Below are positions 53,454 to 62,487 of a stretch of 64,000 nt of DNA, piece after piece; position 1 is the first letter of the stretch; each line of letters starts with the position of its first letter. Made by a program: the position numbers and the translations under genes. Under the pieces are notes generated by a model that had not been told where the DNA came from, did not search any database, and worked only from the letters and a program-made list of their open reading frames with translations. Source of the DNA: Arthrobacter sp. MYb23 (GTDB taxonomy: Bacteria; Actinomycetota; Actinomycetes; Actinomycetales; Micrococcaceae); assembly GCF_002979775.1 (NCBI RefSeq), contig NZ_PCPR01000016.1, positions 1-64,000 of the forward strand, in the 5' to 3' direction.

Positions 53454-54454
53454 GCCAACCCGAGCTTGGTGAGGACATCCGCCACGCGCTTGTCCTGGTC
53501 AGTCAGGAAGGTCTTGAACTCGTCACCGGTAACAAAGGCGTCGGACCAGCTGTGGGTCTTGAGCGCTTCCTTCCAACCAGCGGAGGCGTGCATCTTTTCA
53601 AGGGCGGCGATCAGGGACTTCTTGTCGTCCTCGCTGATGCCCGGAGGGGCCACAACACCGCGCCAGTTGGTGAAGACGAGGTCAATGTTGGACTCTTTCA
53701 GCGTGGGTGCGTCCACGCCTTCCAGCCGGTTCTCGCCACTGGTGGCCAGGACCCGGATCTCACCGGACTTGATCTGCTGCAAGTACTCACCGGCGCCGGA
53801 AGCTGCGAAGCCCAGCTTGTTACCGAGGATGGCGGGCAGAAGGTCGCCACCGCCGTCGTAAGAAACAAAGTTGACCTTGGTGGCGTCGATGCCAACAGCG
53901 CCGGCCAACTGCATCGGCAGGAGGTGGTCCGGGCCGCCGGGCGACGAACCGCCGCCTACTGCGATGGAGCCGGGGTTGGCCTTCCACGCCTTCACCAGGT
54001 CATCAATGGTCTTGTACGGGGAGTCCTTGCTGACCATGATGGCGCCAGGTTCCTCGATCAGCTTCGCCAGAGGCGTGGTCTCCGTCAGCTTCGACTCGGA
54101 CTTGTTGGTGTAGCTCGCTCCAACAACACCCAGGCCCATGAGCATGGTGAGGTCGCCGTTGCCCTTTTCGTTGACGATGCGGGCCAAACCCACGGTTCCG
54201 CCGGCGCCGGCAAGGTTGAACACCTCGGTGTTGGTGGAGATCTTCTCGTCATCCAGTACCTTGGCGGCTGCCCGGGCAGTGGTGTCGTAACCGCCGCCGG
54301 GAGTGTTCGGAACCATGATCTGGAGTCCGGTGATGGGTCCTGCTGCGCCGGTGCTGTCAGAACTGGTGGACTTACCTGTGGCACCGCAACCGGTGGCCAT
54401 CAGGGCGATGCCGGCGGCGACGGCGGCGACTCGCAATGCGCGGATCTGGCGCAT
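53450..54454 (-). CDS. tctC: Tripartite tricarboxylate transporter, binding lipoprotein TctC
   Basis: 334 residues. Lipobox MATGC with C23 as the anchored residue, then the BUG/TctC fold: LQIMVPNTPGGGYDTTARAAAKVL, SKDSPYKTIDDLVKAWKANP and GGGSSPGGPDHLLPMQL. ATG 54454 has AGAGGAAC upstream; the frame is open to 54589 but that part is not signal-like. First gene of tctCBA, divergent from a two-component system that likely senses the same carboxylate. Confidence 0.94.
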   Translation of the reverse strand: MRQIRALRVAAVAAGIALMATGCGATGKSTSSDSTGAAGPITGLQIMVPNTPGGGYDTTARAAAKVLDDEKISTNTEVFNLAGAGGTVGLARIVNEKGNGDLTMLMGLGVVGASYTNKSESKLTETTPLAKLIEEPGAIMVSKDSPYKTIDDLVKAWKANPGSIAVGGGSSPGGPDHLLPMQLAGAVGIDATKVNFVSYDGGGDLLPAILGNKLGFAASGAGEYLQQIKSGEIRVLATSGENRLEGVDAPTLKESNIDLVFTNWRGVVAPPGISEDDKKSLIAALEKMHASAGWKEALKTHSWSDAFVTGDEFKTFLTDQDKRVADVLTKLGLA

Positions 54455-54749
54455 GGTGTTCCTCTTCTCATCATCGAAAAAATTCGGTGCAGGGCGATCA
54501 GCGTTGTGCCCCGCTGATCTGATGCTAGGCGCGTACGTGACAGGGATCACTCTTGTGTTCGCAGTGATCTTTAAGTTCATTGCGTTCACGGGTTTTGACG
54601 GGGTTTTGGAGCGTTTCAGGGGTCTGAGCTGGTCTTCTGAGCCTCTGGGGTATAGTTCCGATACGCCACGGGGAAGCTGTTGTCCGCCCCCGAACGCCTC
54701 CCATCACCTGAACTCCACCGATCACCGGCACCACCAAAGGAACCCGGCA
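54455..54749. promoter_or_regulatory. Divergent control region, tctCBA and the sensor kinase
   Basis: It holds an inverted repeat, GATCACT (54545-54551) and AGTGATC (54563-54569) with an 11-base spacer, a candidate site for the response regulator. No coding frame was recognised. Confidence 0.65.
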
Positions 54750-56384
54750 GTGACCCGACTGAACCGACTGTCTCGAAGAAGAGGTATGTCCCTGGCAGGG
54801 CAGTACCTTGTGCTGCAGTTGCTGATCGTCCTGGCCGTTCTTGTTGCCGTCGTAGCCATTTCGCTGGCGCAATCCGCTGCCACCTTCGAACGTACTGAAG
54901 GGCGCCGGGCGCTGCTGGCCGCTGAAGCCTTGGGAAGCAACCCCACAGTCCGCGCATTGCTGCCCGCTGCCGAGCCGAGGGCCGGCTCAGCCCTCCCCGC
55001 CGTGGCTGAATCCGTGCGCACCGTGTCCGGTTCCTCCCATGTGGCGCTGGCCAAACTTGACGGCACCGTAGTGGCATCATCAGATCCCAGCCTGTTGGGC
55101 CTGCCCCTGCCGTTGGGCGAAAGCAAAGTGATGGAAGGCCGCGCCTGGACGGGGGTCCTGCCGGGCAGCAGCGGTGCCATACTGTCTGCCCACGTCCCGG
55201 TCCTGGACGATTCCGGAAAAGTCATCGGCGTGGCATCCATCAGCAGGAACTACCCCTCCACCATCGAGCGGCTGGGAGACGCAGTACCCAACCTGCTCAC
55301 CTATCTGGGCGTGGCCAGCGTCCTGGGAGTCGCCGGATCCCTCCTGTTGTCCCGCCGCGTCAAACGCCAGACCCTCGGCATGGAGCCAAGGGAAATCACC
55401 GGTCTGGTGGAGAACCGCGAAGCGATGCTGCAGGGCCTGAAGGAAGGCGTGGTCGCGTTGGATCCCCACGAACGCATCACCGTGGCCAACCAGAGCGCCC
55501 GGCAACTCCTTGGCCTGCCCCCGGACTGCGTGGGCAAGAAACTGCGATCCCTCCACGTGGATCCTGCACTCAAAATCGTCCTTACGCGTGAGCAGTCAGA
55601 TGCTGACCAGTTGGTGCTCGTGGGGGAACGGCTGGTGGTCATGAACCGTGTTGCCTTGCGATCCCATGGACGCGACATCGGCTCCGTCACCACCCTGAGG
55701 GACAGGACCGAGCTGTCTTCCTTGGAAAGTGAACTTGGCGCCACCAAGACCGTCACCGATACCCTGAGGGCCCAGGCCCACGAGTTCGCCAACCAGCTCC
55801 ACGTCATCTCCGGCCTGATCCAGATTGGCGAATACGATTCCGTGGTGCAGTTCGTCAATGGAGCCACCGTAGACCGCACGCGCCTCAACGACGACGTCAC
55901 CGGCCGGATCCAGGATCCCGCGCTCGCAGCCCTGCTCATAGCCAAAGCCAGTCTGGCCACCGAGCGCGGCGTGGAACTGAAGCTGGACCCGAAATCCTCG
56001 CTGCCGCGCGTCAACGAGGAACTGTCCCGTGACCTCACCACCGTGGTGGGCAACTTGGTGGACAACGCGTTCGACGCCGTCACCGGACTCGCCGGGGCAT
56101 CGGTCCGAGTGCTCGTGGTTGTTTCACGGGACGAGGTAACAGTCACCGTCCGGGACAACGGGCCCGGAGTCCCCACGGGCTCCGCAGAGGACATTTTCCG
56201 GCAGGGCTTCTCCACGAAAGAGCCCGGCCCGGGAGATGCGCGCGGTTTTGGGTTGGCCTTGTCACGGGTGATCTGCCGGCGCTCCGGAGGTGACCTCTCG
56301 GTGTCCAACGACAATGGGGCAGTGTTCACGGCGTGGTTCAGCAAGCGGGATTCAGACTCAGGCAAAGGGGCAGGGAAGCCGTGA
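54750..56384 (+). CDS. CitA/DctB-type sensor histidine kinase
   Basis: 544 residues. First helix QLLIVLAVLVAVVAISLAQ at about 25-45, an extracellular PAS-like sensor (SSHVALAKLDGTVVASSDPSLLG, with AWTGVLPGSSGAILSAHVPVLD), a second helix near 190-205, a cytoplasmic PAS and the dimerisation block HEFANQLHVISGLIQIGEYD with H344 as the phosphorylated residue. HATPase motifs NLVDNAFDAV and DNGPGVP follow. GTG 54750 with AAGGAA 8 bases upstream is used; the ATG at 54786 has no good site. It overlaps the response regulator by 4 bases. Confidence 0.92.
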   Translation: MTRLNRLSRRRGMSLAGQYLVLQLLIVLAVLVAVVAISLAQSAATFERTEGRRALLAAEALGSNPTVRALLPAAEPRAGSALPAVAESVRTVSGSSHVALAKLDGTVVASSDPSLLGLPLPLGESKVMEGRAWTGVLPGSSGAILSAHVPVLDDSGKVIGVASISRNYPSTIERLGDAVPNLLTYLGVASVLGVAGSLLLSRRVKRQTLGMEPREITGLVENREAMLQGLKEGVVALDPHERITVANQSARQLLGLPPDCVGKKLRSLHVDPALKIVLTREQSDADQLVLVGERLVVMNRVALRSHGRDIGSVTTLRDRTELSSLESELGATKTVTDTLRAQAHEFANQLHVISGLIQIGEYDSVVQFVNGATVDRTRLNDDVTGRIQDPALAALLIAKASLATERGVELKLDPKSSLPRVNEELSRDLTTVVGNLVDNAFDAVTGLAGASVRVLVVVSRDEVTVTVRDNGPGVPTGSAEDIFRQGFSTKEPGPGDARGFGLALSRVICRRSGGDLSVSNDNGAVFTAWFSKRDSDSGKGAGKP

Positions 56385-57055
56385 TCAAGGTACTTATCGT
56401 CGACGACGACTTCATGGTGGCAAAGGTCCACGCCGGGTTCATCCAACGGACGCCAGGTTTCGGGGTGGTTGGCGTGGCGCACACAGGGGCCCAGGCCCTG
56501 ATGGAAACCGAGCGCCTGCAACCGGACCTGGTGCTGTTGGACATCCATCTTCCGGACATCAACGGGCTGGAACTCATGCACCAACTCCGGGATGTAACTC
56601 CGGACCTCGATGTCCTGGTGATCAGCGCCGCCCGCGAAGTGGAGACTGTGCGGAAAGCCCTGCGCGGTGGCATAGTCCACTACCTGATCAAGCCGTTCTC
56701 CCAAGCCGACCTGCAGGAACGGCTGGAACACTATCTCAGTGCCTACCAAGGCTTGGACGCGTCCAAGGTAGAGGCAGAGCAGTCTGACGTGAACCGTGTT
56801 TTCGGCTTGGGCGTTTCCGAGCGGACCCTCCCCAAAGGCTGCAGCGTGGAGACCCTCGAATTGGTTGAATCGGCGCTGAAATCAGCGCCGGGCGACCTCT
56901 CAGCCGCTGAGCTTGCCGAGCAGCTGGGGACCTCCAGGGTGAGCGCCAGGCGGTACCTTGAGTACCTCCACGACGAGGGGGCGCTGGAAGTCAGACTCAA
57001 GTACGGCGTCGGACGTCCTGAAAGGCGCTACGTGCTGAAGGCGCGGTACCCCTGA
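56381..57055 (+). CDS. CitB-type response regulator
   Basis: 224 residues. Receiver domain with D9/D10 and phosphoacceptor D54 (LLDIHLPDING) and conserved LIKPF; the C-terminal part has a helix-turn-helix (AAELAEQLGTSRVSARRYLEYL). The GTG start overlaps the kinase stop (GTGA). It probably activates tctCBA when the carboxylate is present. Confidence 0.93.
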   Translation: MIKVLIVDDDFMVAKVHAGFIQRTPGFGVVGVAHTGAQALMETERLQPDLVLLDIHLPDINGLELMHQLRDVTPDLDVLVISAAREVETVRKALRGGIVHYLIKPFSQADLQERLEHYLSAYQGLDASKVEAEQSDVNRVFGLGVSERTLPKGCSVETLELVESALKSAPGDLSAAELAEQLGTSRVSARRYLEYLHDEGALEVRLKYGVGRPERRYVLKARYP

Positions 57056-57096
57056 GGGTGCGCATCAGTGCGGATGCAGTCTCAAGCTCCGTAAAG

Positions 57097-57141
57097 TAGC
57101 TATTTTGTTGCTTTATAGAACCTAATGCCACAAGATAGCTA
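57097..57141. promoter_or_regulatory. Inverted repeat at the hipB promoter
   Basis: TAGCTAT (57097-57103) and ATAGCTA (57135-57141) flank an AT-rich stretch that covers the probable start region. It is a candidate operator for the HipB-like repressor. Confidence 0.6.
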
Positions 57142-57427
57142 CATGAACAGCAGAGATGCCATGCGCCGTCTGGGGGAGAACCTGCGAAGCCGACGAATCA
57201 TTCTCGGCTTATCTCAGGAGCTTGTCGCCGAACGTGCTGATGTGTCACGTCCAACTCTCATGCGCTTGGAAACCGGTGAGGGTGGAAAAATCGAGCACCT
57301 GATGACCGTAGCGTCTGTGCTCGGTGTTGATGAAGACCTTATTAGTTCTTTGGATCCCCTGAATACAGATCTTGGCAGGGCGCGGGCGCACCTGCTGAGC
57401 AGGCGGCGCGCCCCCAGGAGGAACTAA
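57125..57427 (+). CDS. hipB: XRE family antitoxin, HipB-like
   Basis: 100 residues with one helix-turn-helix (MRRLGENLRSRRIILGLSQELVAERADVSRPTLMRLETGEGGK). A basic tail ends RRRAPRRN. It would hold the HipA kinase inactive and repress its own promoter. The ATG at 57125 or 57143 could be the start. It abuts the hipA-like gene directly. Confidence 0.82.
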   Translation: MPQDSYMNSRDAMRRLGENLRSRRIILGLSQELVAERADVSRPTLMRLETGEGGKIEHLMTVASVLGVDEDLISSLDPLNTDLGRARAHLLSRRRAPRRN

Positions 57428-58804
57428 GTGGCTGCCCGAAACATCAGGCGCGTGGAGGTGCTCGTCAACGAGTCCTTGGCCGGCGTGATGGACATTGAAA
57501 CGGATGGGCTTTCCCCCCGCGAACACGTCACATTCACCTACGCCGACAGCTGGATATCCGCTGCAGAAGCATTCGAGGTTTCCCCGGAGCTACCCCTGCG
57601 GCGCGGCCCCCAGACTCCTACCCTGGGCCGCGGGCTGTTCGGCTCCTTCCAGGACGCCTCGCCGGATGACTGGGGCAAGAAGTTGTTATTCGAAGAACTG
57701 CGCCAACAGGCCCTCGCCAAGGGTGCCGGCCGCATTCCGCCAACGGGCGAGGCGGGCTACTTGCTGCTGGTCAACGATGAGACCAGGCAGGGCGCACTTC
57801 GCTTCCGGGAGAACGGGCAATTCCTGTCGTCGTGGGGTCGGGGTGCAGGAATCCGCGACCTTAGGGGGCTCTCGGAAGAGGCCAGACTCTTCGCTGAAAC
57901 TGGCGAGGTCAAGGAAGAAAATTCCTTGCTCATGGGTGCCGGTTCCTCTCCGGGTGGTGCTCAGCCCAAAGCCTGGGTCCGGGACGACGACGGATCCATG
58001 CTGTTGGCAAAGTTCCCGAAGACATCGGACGTCGGCAACGTGCAACTGTGGGAAATGGTCGCCATCAGGCTGCAGCAACGGGCAGGCATCAGGGTCGCCG
58101 AGTCGCGGCTCATGCAGCTATCTGAATACTCCCACATCTTCCTCACCCGGCGCTTTGACCGCGACGGTGAGCGGCGAATCCCGTACATGAGTGTTCGCAC
58201 AGCCCTCCAACTCGATACGTACTCACACCCGGACTACGTGAAAATCGCCTCCGAAGTGGCCCATATCTCTGCCGAACCTGTTCAGGATGCCAACGAGATG
58301 TTCAGCCGGGCCGCTCTCATCGCCATGGTCAACAACACCGATGACCATATGCGAAACCACGGGCTCCTGCGAACCAAGAGAGGCTGGCGCCTTTCACCCT
58401 CGTTCGACGTGAACCCTGTGCCGTCAGGTACATCAGATACGCCGCTCACCCCACATGGCGGGCTCTTCGACAGGGACGTTCGGGATCTCTTGGAGTTCGC
58501 CGATGCTTTTCGGCTGACCAGGGACGCGGCCATTGGTCGGCTGCAGCAGGTCGCAACCGCGATATCCCACTGGCGGGAAGACGCCCTCAGCCTGGGAGCT
58601 GAACCTGATTCCCTTGACTACATGACCAAGGCCTTCGAAGGTGGGAATGCCATGCGGGTGGCGTCCTTGGCTCCCGCCCCGGCCGTGATAGACATGGGCG
58701 GATCATCCACCCCGGTACCCCCGAAATCGCACGGTGATGTATGGGTGCCCGAACACATGCGTGCGGGAAAGCTCGTTCGGGGGCACTTTCGCCGACGGAG
58801 CTGA
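57428..58804 (+). CDS. hipA: HipA-like serine/threonine protein kinase toxin
   Basis: 458 residues. N-terminal small domain, then GRGLFGSFQDASPDDWGKKLLF, the Gly-rich loop GAGSSPGGAQPKAW, and the catalytic block NNTDDHMRNHG with D305/D306 and N310; SPSFDVNP supplies the metal-binding Asp. E. coli HipA phosphorylates glutamyl-tRNA synthetase and causes persistence; the target here is not known. GTG start directly after the antitoxin stop. Confidence 0.88.
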   Translation: MAARNIRRVEVLVNESLAGVMDIETDGLSPREHVTFTYADSWISAAEAFEVSPELPLRRGPQTPTLGRGLFGSFQDASPDDWGKKLLFEELRQQALAKGAGRIPPTGEAGYLLLVNDETRQGALRFRENGQFLSSWGRGAGIRDLRGLSEEARLFAETGEVKEENSLLMGAGSSPGGAQPKAWVRDDDGSMLLAKFPKTSDVGNVQLWEMVAIRLQQRAGIRVAESRLMQLSEYSHIFLTRRFDRDGERRIPYMSVRTALQLDTYSHPDYVKIASEVAHISAEPVQDANEMFSRAALIAMVNNTDDHMRNHGLLRTKRGWRLSPSFDVNPVPSGTSDTPLTPHGGLFDRDVRDLLEFADAFRLTRDAAIGRLQQVATAISHWREDALSLGAEPDSLDYMTKAFEGGNAMRVASLAPAPAVIDMGGSSTPVPPKSHGDVWVPEHMRAGKLVRGHFRRRS

Positions 58805-58845
58805 GCGACTCTAGCTGGGCGAATGTATATTTCAGCGCTAACCGC

Positions 58846-59877
58846 TCATGCGGTCGGTTTCCAGCCCAAAGCCGGGCCCAACCTTCCCGCGATGTCGGTG
58901 AGGATCTGCACATAGTCCTCGTGGTCGAAGCTGAAGGGCAGCGCGAACGCCACCTCATCCACTTCCTGGAAACCCTCATGGGCGTACAGTTGCGCGGCGA
59001 TTTCGTCACTGGTGCCGATGAGATCCTTCGCGAACATCATGCCCTTGGGCCCCTGCGGAGCAGTCGTGCGTGGCGTGCGTTCGTCGACGTACCGCTGGTA
59101 CTTCTCGCGCTGCGCCTTCGAGGCGGAATCAGTGGGGATCACCACCAGGCCCTGCGAAGCCCGGGCGGTGTTTCCTGATGCGGCGGCTGCTTCGCGGTAT
59201 GCCCGAATCTGCGATTGTTGGACCTTGGCGAAGTCCGGTTCCTGATCCTGGTCCGGGAAAATCACACTGCTGGACAACAAATTGAAGCCGTTGGCCCCCG
59301 CCCAGACGGCCGACTTCATGCTGCCCGCCCCATACCAAAGGCGGCTGCGCAGTCCGGGAGAGTGCGGCTCCACCCGGTTGGAGAACTCTTCCACGACGCC
59401 CTGCTTGCCGGAAAAGTCCCGCACTTTTTCGCCTGCGACCAAGCGTGCGAACCGGTCCACGCGGGCGTACGAGAAGTCCTCTGTTTCCGAAGAATCCGGG
59501 TACAGCTCATGCTTCACGGTGTCGTAGTGCATCGGTTCGCCCACGCTCAGCCCCGGATTGACACGTCCCCCGGCGAGCAAATCCACTGTGGCCAGGTCCT
59601 CTGCCAGGCGCAACGGACTTTCCCAACCCAGCGGAGTGACCGCTGTGCCCAGCTCAATCCTGGACGTGCGCTGGCTGGCGGCGGCCATCACCGCCACGGG
59701 GGAGGAGATGCCGAACTGCAAATGCCGGTGCCGCAACCATGCACTGTCGAATCCCAACTGCTCACCGAGCTCGATGATCTCCAACGTGGACCGGTGGCCG
59801 GCTGCCGGATCAGCGGCGTCGAACAGGCCAATGGTGAGAAAACCGAGCTTGCGGAGCGGCTGTTTGGGAGTGGGCAT
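58846..59877 (-). CDS. LLM class flavin-dependent oxidoreductase
   Basis: 343 residues of the luciferase-like barrel: LGFLTIGLFDAADPAAGHRSTLEIIELGEQLGFDSAWLRHRHLQFG, SRIELGTAVTPLGWESPLRLAEDLATVDLL and a GGRVNPGLSVGEP block. Such enzymes use reduced FMN. The substrate is unknown. ATG 59877 has AAGGAAC upstream; the frame is open to 59976. It is downstream of and parallel to the AraC gene; the 40 bases after its stop side show nothing. Confidence 0.9.
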   Translation of the reverse strand: MPTPKQPLRKLGFLTIGLFDAADPAAGHRSTLEIIELGEQLGFDSAWLRHRHLQFGISSPVAVMAAASQRTSRIELGTAVTPLGWESPLRLAEDLATVDLLAGGRVNPGLSVGEPMHYDTVKHELYPDSSETEDFSYARVDRFARLVAGEKVRDFSGKQGVVEEFSNRVEPHSPGLRSRLWYGAGSMKSAVWAGANGFNLLSSSVIFPDQDQEPDFAKVQQSQIRAYREAAAASGNTARASQGLVVIPTDSASKAQREKYQRYVDERTPRTTAPQGPKGMMFAKDLIGTSDEIAAQLYAHEGFQEVDEVAFALPFSFDHEDYVQILTDIAGRLGPALGWKPTA

Positions 59878-59988
59878 GGTCAGTTCCTTCGGGTTGGGCG
59901 TGCGGCTACTGCCCAGAATAGGCGCCGGTACCGACGACGACGGCGGGAGGTTACCTTTTGTGAGGGGTACGACCACCAGTCGCCTTGG

Positions 59989-60909
59989 CTAGCCTTGTAC
60001 GCGCTTGCGGAACTGGCTGGGACTCACCCCCGCGTCTGCCAGGAAACGACGGTTGAAGTTGGACAGATTGCTGAAGCCCACCTCGTAGCAAATGTCCGAG
60101 ATTGGCTTGTCGGTGCGTTCCAGGAGGCGGCGTGCGTGTGCCAGCCGCAGCTTGCGGACGAGGTCCGTGAAGTTTTGGCCCGTAGATCGTTTGAAGTACT
60201 TGGAGAAAGTGGGCTCGGCCATTCCCACCATGGCTGCTGCTTCTGACATGGAGATGCTTCCGGCGTGGTTGCTGAAGACGTACTCCAGGACGATGTCCAC
60301 TACTGCCTGGGCCTGGCCGTCCAATTGCGGCCGGAACCATTCGTCGGCGAGGTAGGTGCGCTCGTGATCCGGCGCCTGGCAGAGGGTCGCGAACAATGCC
60401 AGCAGATGGCGCAGGCGCTCCAAGCCGGTGGAAGTGCCCATGGCTTCGATGGAGGATGCCGCCGCTTTGGCTGTGGTGCCGGCGAATTCGATTCCGCGTG
60501 CAGCCTGTTCCAGCAGTGGACGCACTTCGGCTAGTTCGGGGACCAGTGCAGCCGCCTGCTCCAACCATTTTCCGTCGAACTGGATCACGGCGTCACGGTT
60601 GGCCAGCATTTCACCTGGTTCGAGATCGCTGACCCAGTCGTGGGGGAGTCCGGACCCTACCAAGGCAACGTGGCCGGCCTCGAACGTACCGATGTGGTCG
60701 CCCACAATGAACTTCCCGTGGCCCTTTCGGATCAGGTGGATCTCGTATTCAGGGTGATAGTTCCAACGCGCTACCGGGCTGGGGTAGTCATGTTGGTGCC
60801 AGCGGACCGAATGGTTCGGATCCTCCGGGATCACTTCGCGATTGGCGCGCATCCCCACCAGCCGTTGGGCCAGGCGGGCCGCAGCGTTGCCAGGAGGGGC
60901 GGAACTCAT
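59989..60909 (-). CDS. AraC family transcriptional regulator
   Basis: 306 residues: an N-terminal cupin-like effector domain (SPVARWNYHPEYEIHLIRKGHGKFIVGDHIGTFEAG) and two C-terminal helix-turn-helix units (ISMSEAAAMVGMAEPTFSKYFKRSTGQNF and PISDICYEVGFSNLSNFNRRFLADAGVSP). Divergent from the polyol-type ABC operon, which it likely activates. Confidence 0.92.
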   Translation of the reverse strand: MSSAPPGNAAARLAQRLVGMRANREVIPEDPNHSVRWHQHDYPSPVARWNYHPEYEIHLIRKGHGKFIVGDHIGTFEAGHVALVGSGLPHDWVSDLEPGEMLANRDAVIQFDGKWLEQAAALVPELAEVRPLLEQAARGIEFAGTTAKAAASSIEAMGTSTGLERLRHLLALFATLCQAPDHERTYLADEWFRPQLDGQAQAVVDIVLEYVFSNHAGSISMSEAAAMVGMAEPTFSKYFKRSTGQNFTDLVRKLRLAHARRLLERTDKPISDICYEVGFSNLSNFNRRFLADAGVSPSQFRKRVQG

Positions 60910-60948
60910 GGGGGCCTCCGGAGATGTCGGGAAAATAAGTATCAGTAT

Positions 60949-60964
60949 GCGTCATCAATGACGC
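60949..60964. promoter_or_regulatory. Candidate operator between AraC and ABC operon
   Basis: GCGTCAT-CA-ATGACGC is a perfect 7-base inverted repeat with a 2-base centre, 40 bases upstream of the AraC start. The remainder of 60910-61114 probably holds the promoters and the leader of the binding-protein gene. Confidence 0.6.
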
Positions 60965-61114
60965 TAGTTGTGCCCCACCCCACACGCCTAATGTTGAGGA
61001 ACACAGCGAGGCGACCCGGAAATCCGGTCGAATGCCCCGCCCAAGTCTTGTACTTCCACGCAGTGGTAGGAGTGCGGAGACTGCGCACCCCCATGAAGAA
61101 CGAAGGAGTCCTCA

Positions 61115-62467
61115 ATGCGCCCAAAAACACGTGTGGCAGCCCTTGCAGCCGGCGTCTTGTGCATCGCGCTCACCGCTACGGCCTGTGCCGGAGCGGGCGG
61201 AACCGGGACTGGTGACCAGAACAGCATCAGCGTCCTGATGGTCAACAACCCGCAGATGGAAGACCTGCAGAGGCTTACTGCGGACAACTTCACCAAAGAG
61301 ACCGGCATCCGGGTGAACTACACAGTGCTGCCCGAGAATGACGTCCGGGCAAAGATCAGCCAGGAGTTCTCCAGCCAGGCCGGACAGTACGATGTCGCCA
61401 CGCTGTCCAACTACGAAATCCCGTTTTATTCGGCCAACGGCTGGTTGGCACCGTTGGACAACGTAGCCGAGGACCCTGAGTTCAACCAGGCCGACATCCT
61501 TCCGGCTTACACCGCCTCCCTCACCGGGAACGACGGCAAGCTCTACGGGGAACCCTTCTATGGTGAATCGTCCTTCCTGATGTACCGCAAGGACGTACTC
61601 GATGCCAAGGGCCTCACCATGCCGGAGAAGCCAACGTGGGATGAAGTGGCCGATCTTGCCGCCAAGGTGGACGGGGCAGAACCCGGGATGAAGGGCATCT
61701 GCCTCCGGGGCCAGCCCGGTTGGGGGCAGGTCTTCGCGCCGCTGACAACCGTGGTCAACACCTTCGGCGGTACCTGGTTCGACAAAGACTGGAACGCCAA
61801 GGTCACCTCGCCCGAGTTCACGGAAGCCACCGAGTTCTACACGAAACTGGTCCGGGAGTACGGTCAAGCCGGTGCAGCCCAGGCTGGCTTCACCGAATGC
61901 CTGAATAACCTGACGCAAAGCAAAGTGGCCATGTGGTACGACGCAACCTCGGCCGCCGGCGCACTGGAGGCGGAGGCCTCCCCGGTGAAGGGCAAGATCG
62001 GTTATGCGCAGGCCCCGGTGAAGGAAACCGCGTCCTCAGGCTGGTTGTGGACGTGGTCTTGGGCCTTGCAGGCGGCGTCGAAGAAGAAGGACTCCGCGGA
62101 AAAGTTCATCGCCTGGGCAAGTTCAAGAGACTACGAAGAACTGGTGGCCTCCAAGCTCGGCTGGGCCAAGGTGCCGTCAGGTAAGCGCATCTCCACGTAT
62201 GAGAACCCGGAATTCCAGGACGCTGCCCCGTTCTTCGAAGCCGAACGCTTTGCCATCGAGAATGCAGACCCTAAGAACCCCGGCCTCCAGGAACGTCCTG
62301 CAGTCGGCATCCAGTTTGTGGGCATCCCCGAGTTCGCCGCGCTTGGCACCAACGTCTCCCAAGGCGTCAGCTCTGCCATTGCCGGACAGGGGAGCGTGGC
62401 CGACGCACTGGCCAAGGGCCAGGAAGCCGCGCAAAAGGTCGGCGACAAGTACAAGAACAAGCAATAA
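61115..62467 (+). CDS. ABC polyol/sugar-binding lipoprotein
   Basis: 450 residues. Signal peptide with lipobox TATAC ending at C24; the mature part is a family 1 solute-binding protein (VLPENDVRAKISQEFSSQAGQYDVATLSNYEIPFYSANG, WGQVFAPLTTVVNTFGGTWFD). Similar proteins bind sorbitol or mannitol; the ligand is inferred. First gene of an AraC-controlled operon. Confidence 0.88.
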   Translation: MRPKTRVAALAAGVLCIALTATACAGAGGTGTGDQNSISVLMVNNPQMEDLQRLTADNFTKETGIRVNYTVLPENDVRAKISQEFSSQAGQYDVATLSNYEIPFYSANGWLAPLDNVAEDPEFNQADILPAYTASLTGNDGKLYGEPFYGESSFLMYRKDVLDAKGLTMPEKPTWDEVADLAAKVDGAEPGMKGICLRGQPGWGQVFAPLTTVVNTFGGTWFDKDWNAKVTSPEFTEATEFYTKLVREYGQAGAAQAGFTECLNNLTQSKVAMWYDATSAAGALEAEASPVKGKIGYAQAPVKETASSGWLWTWSWALQAASKKKDSAEKFIAWASSRDYEELVASKLGWAKVPSGKRISTYENPEFQDAAPFFEAERFAIENADPKNPGLQERPAVGIQFVGIPEFAALGTNVSQGVSSAIAGQGSVADALAKGQEAAQKVGDKYKNKQ

Positions 62468-62487
62468 CCGAACCGCAGGAGAACATC

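Noticed and set aside
55301..56749. 482-codon open frame opposite the sensor kinase
   Set aside because: Ser/Arg/Thr-rich shadow; the + strand kinase has complete motifs.
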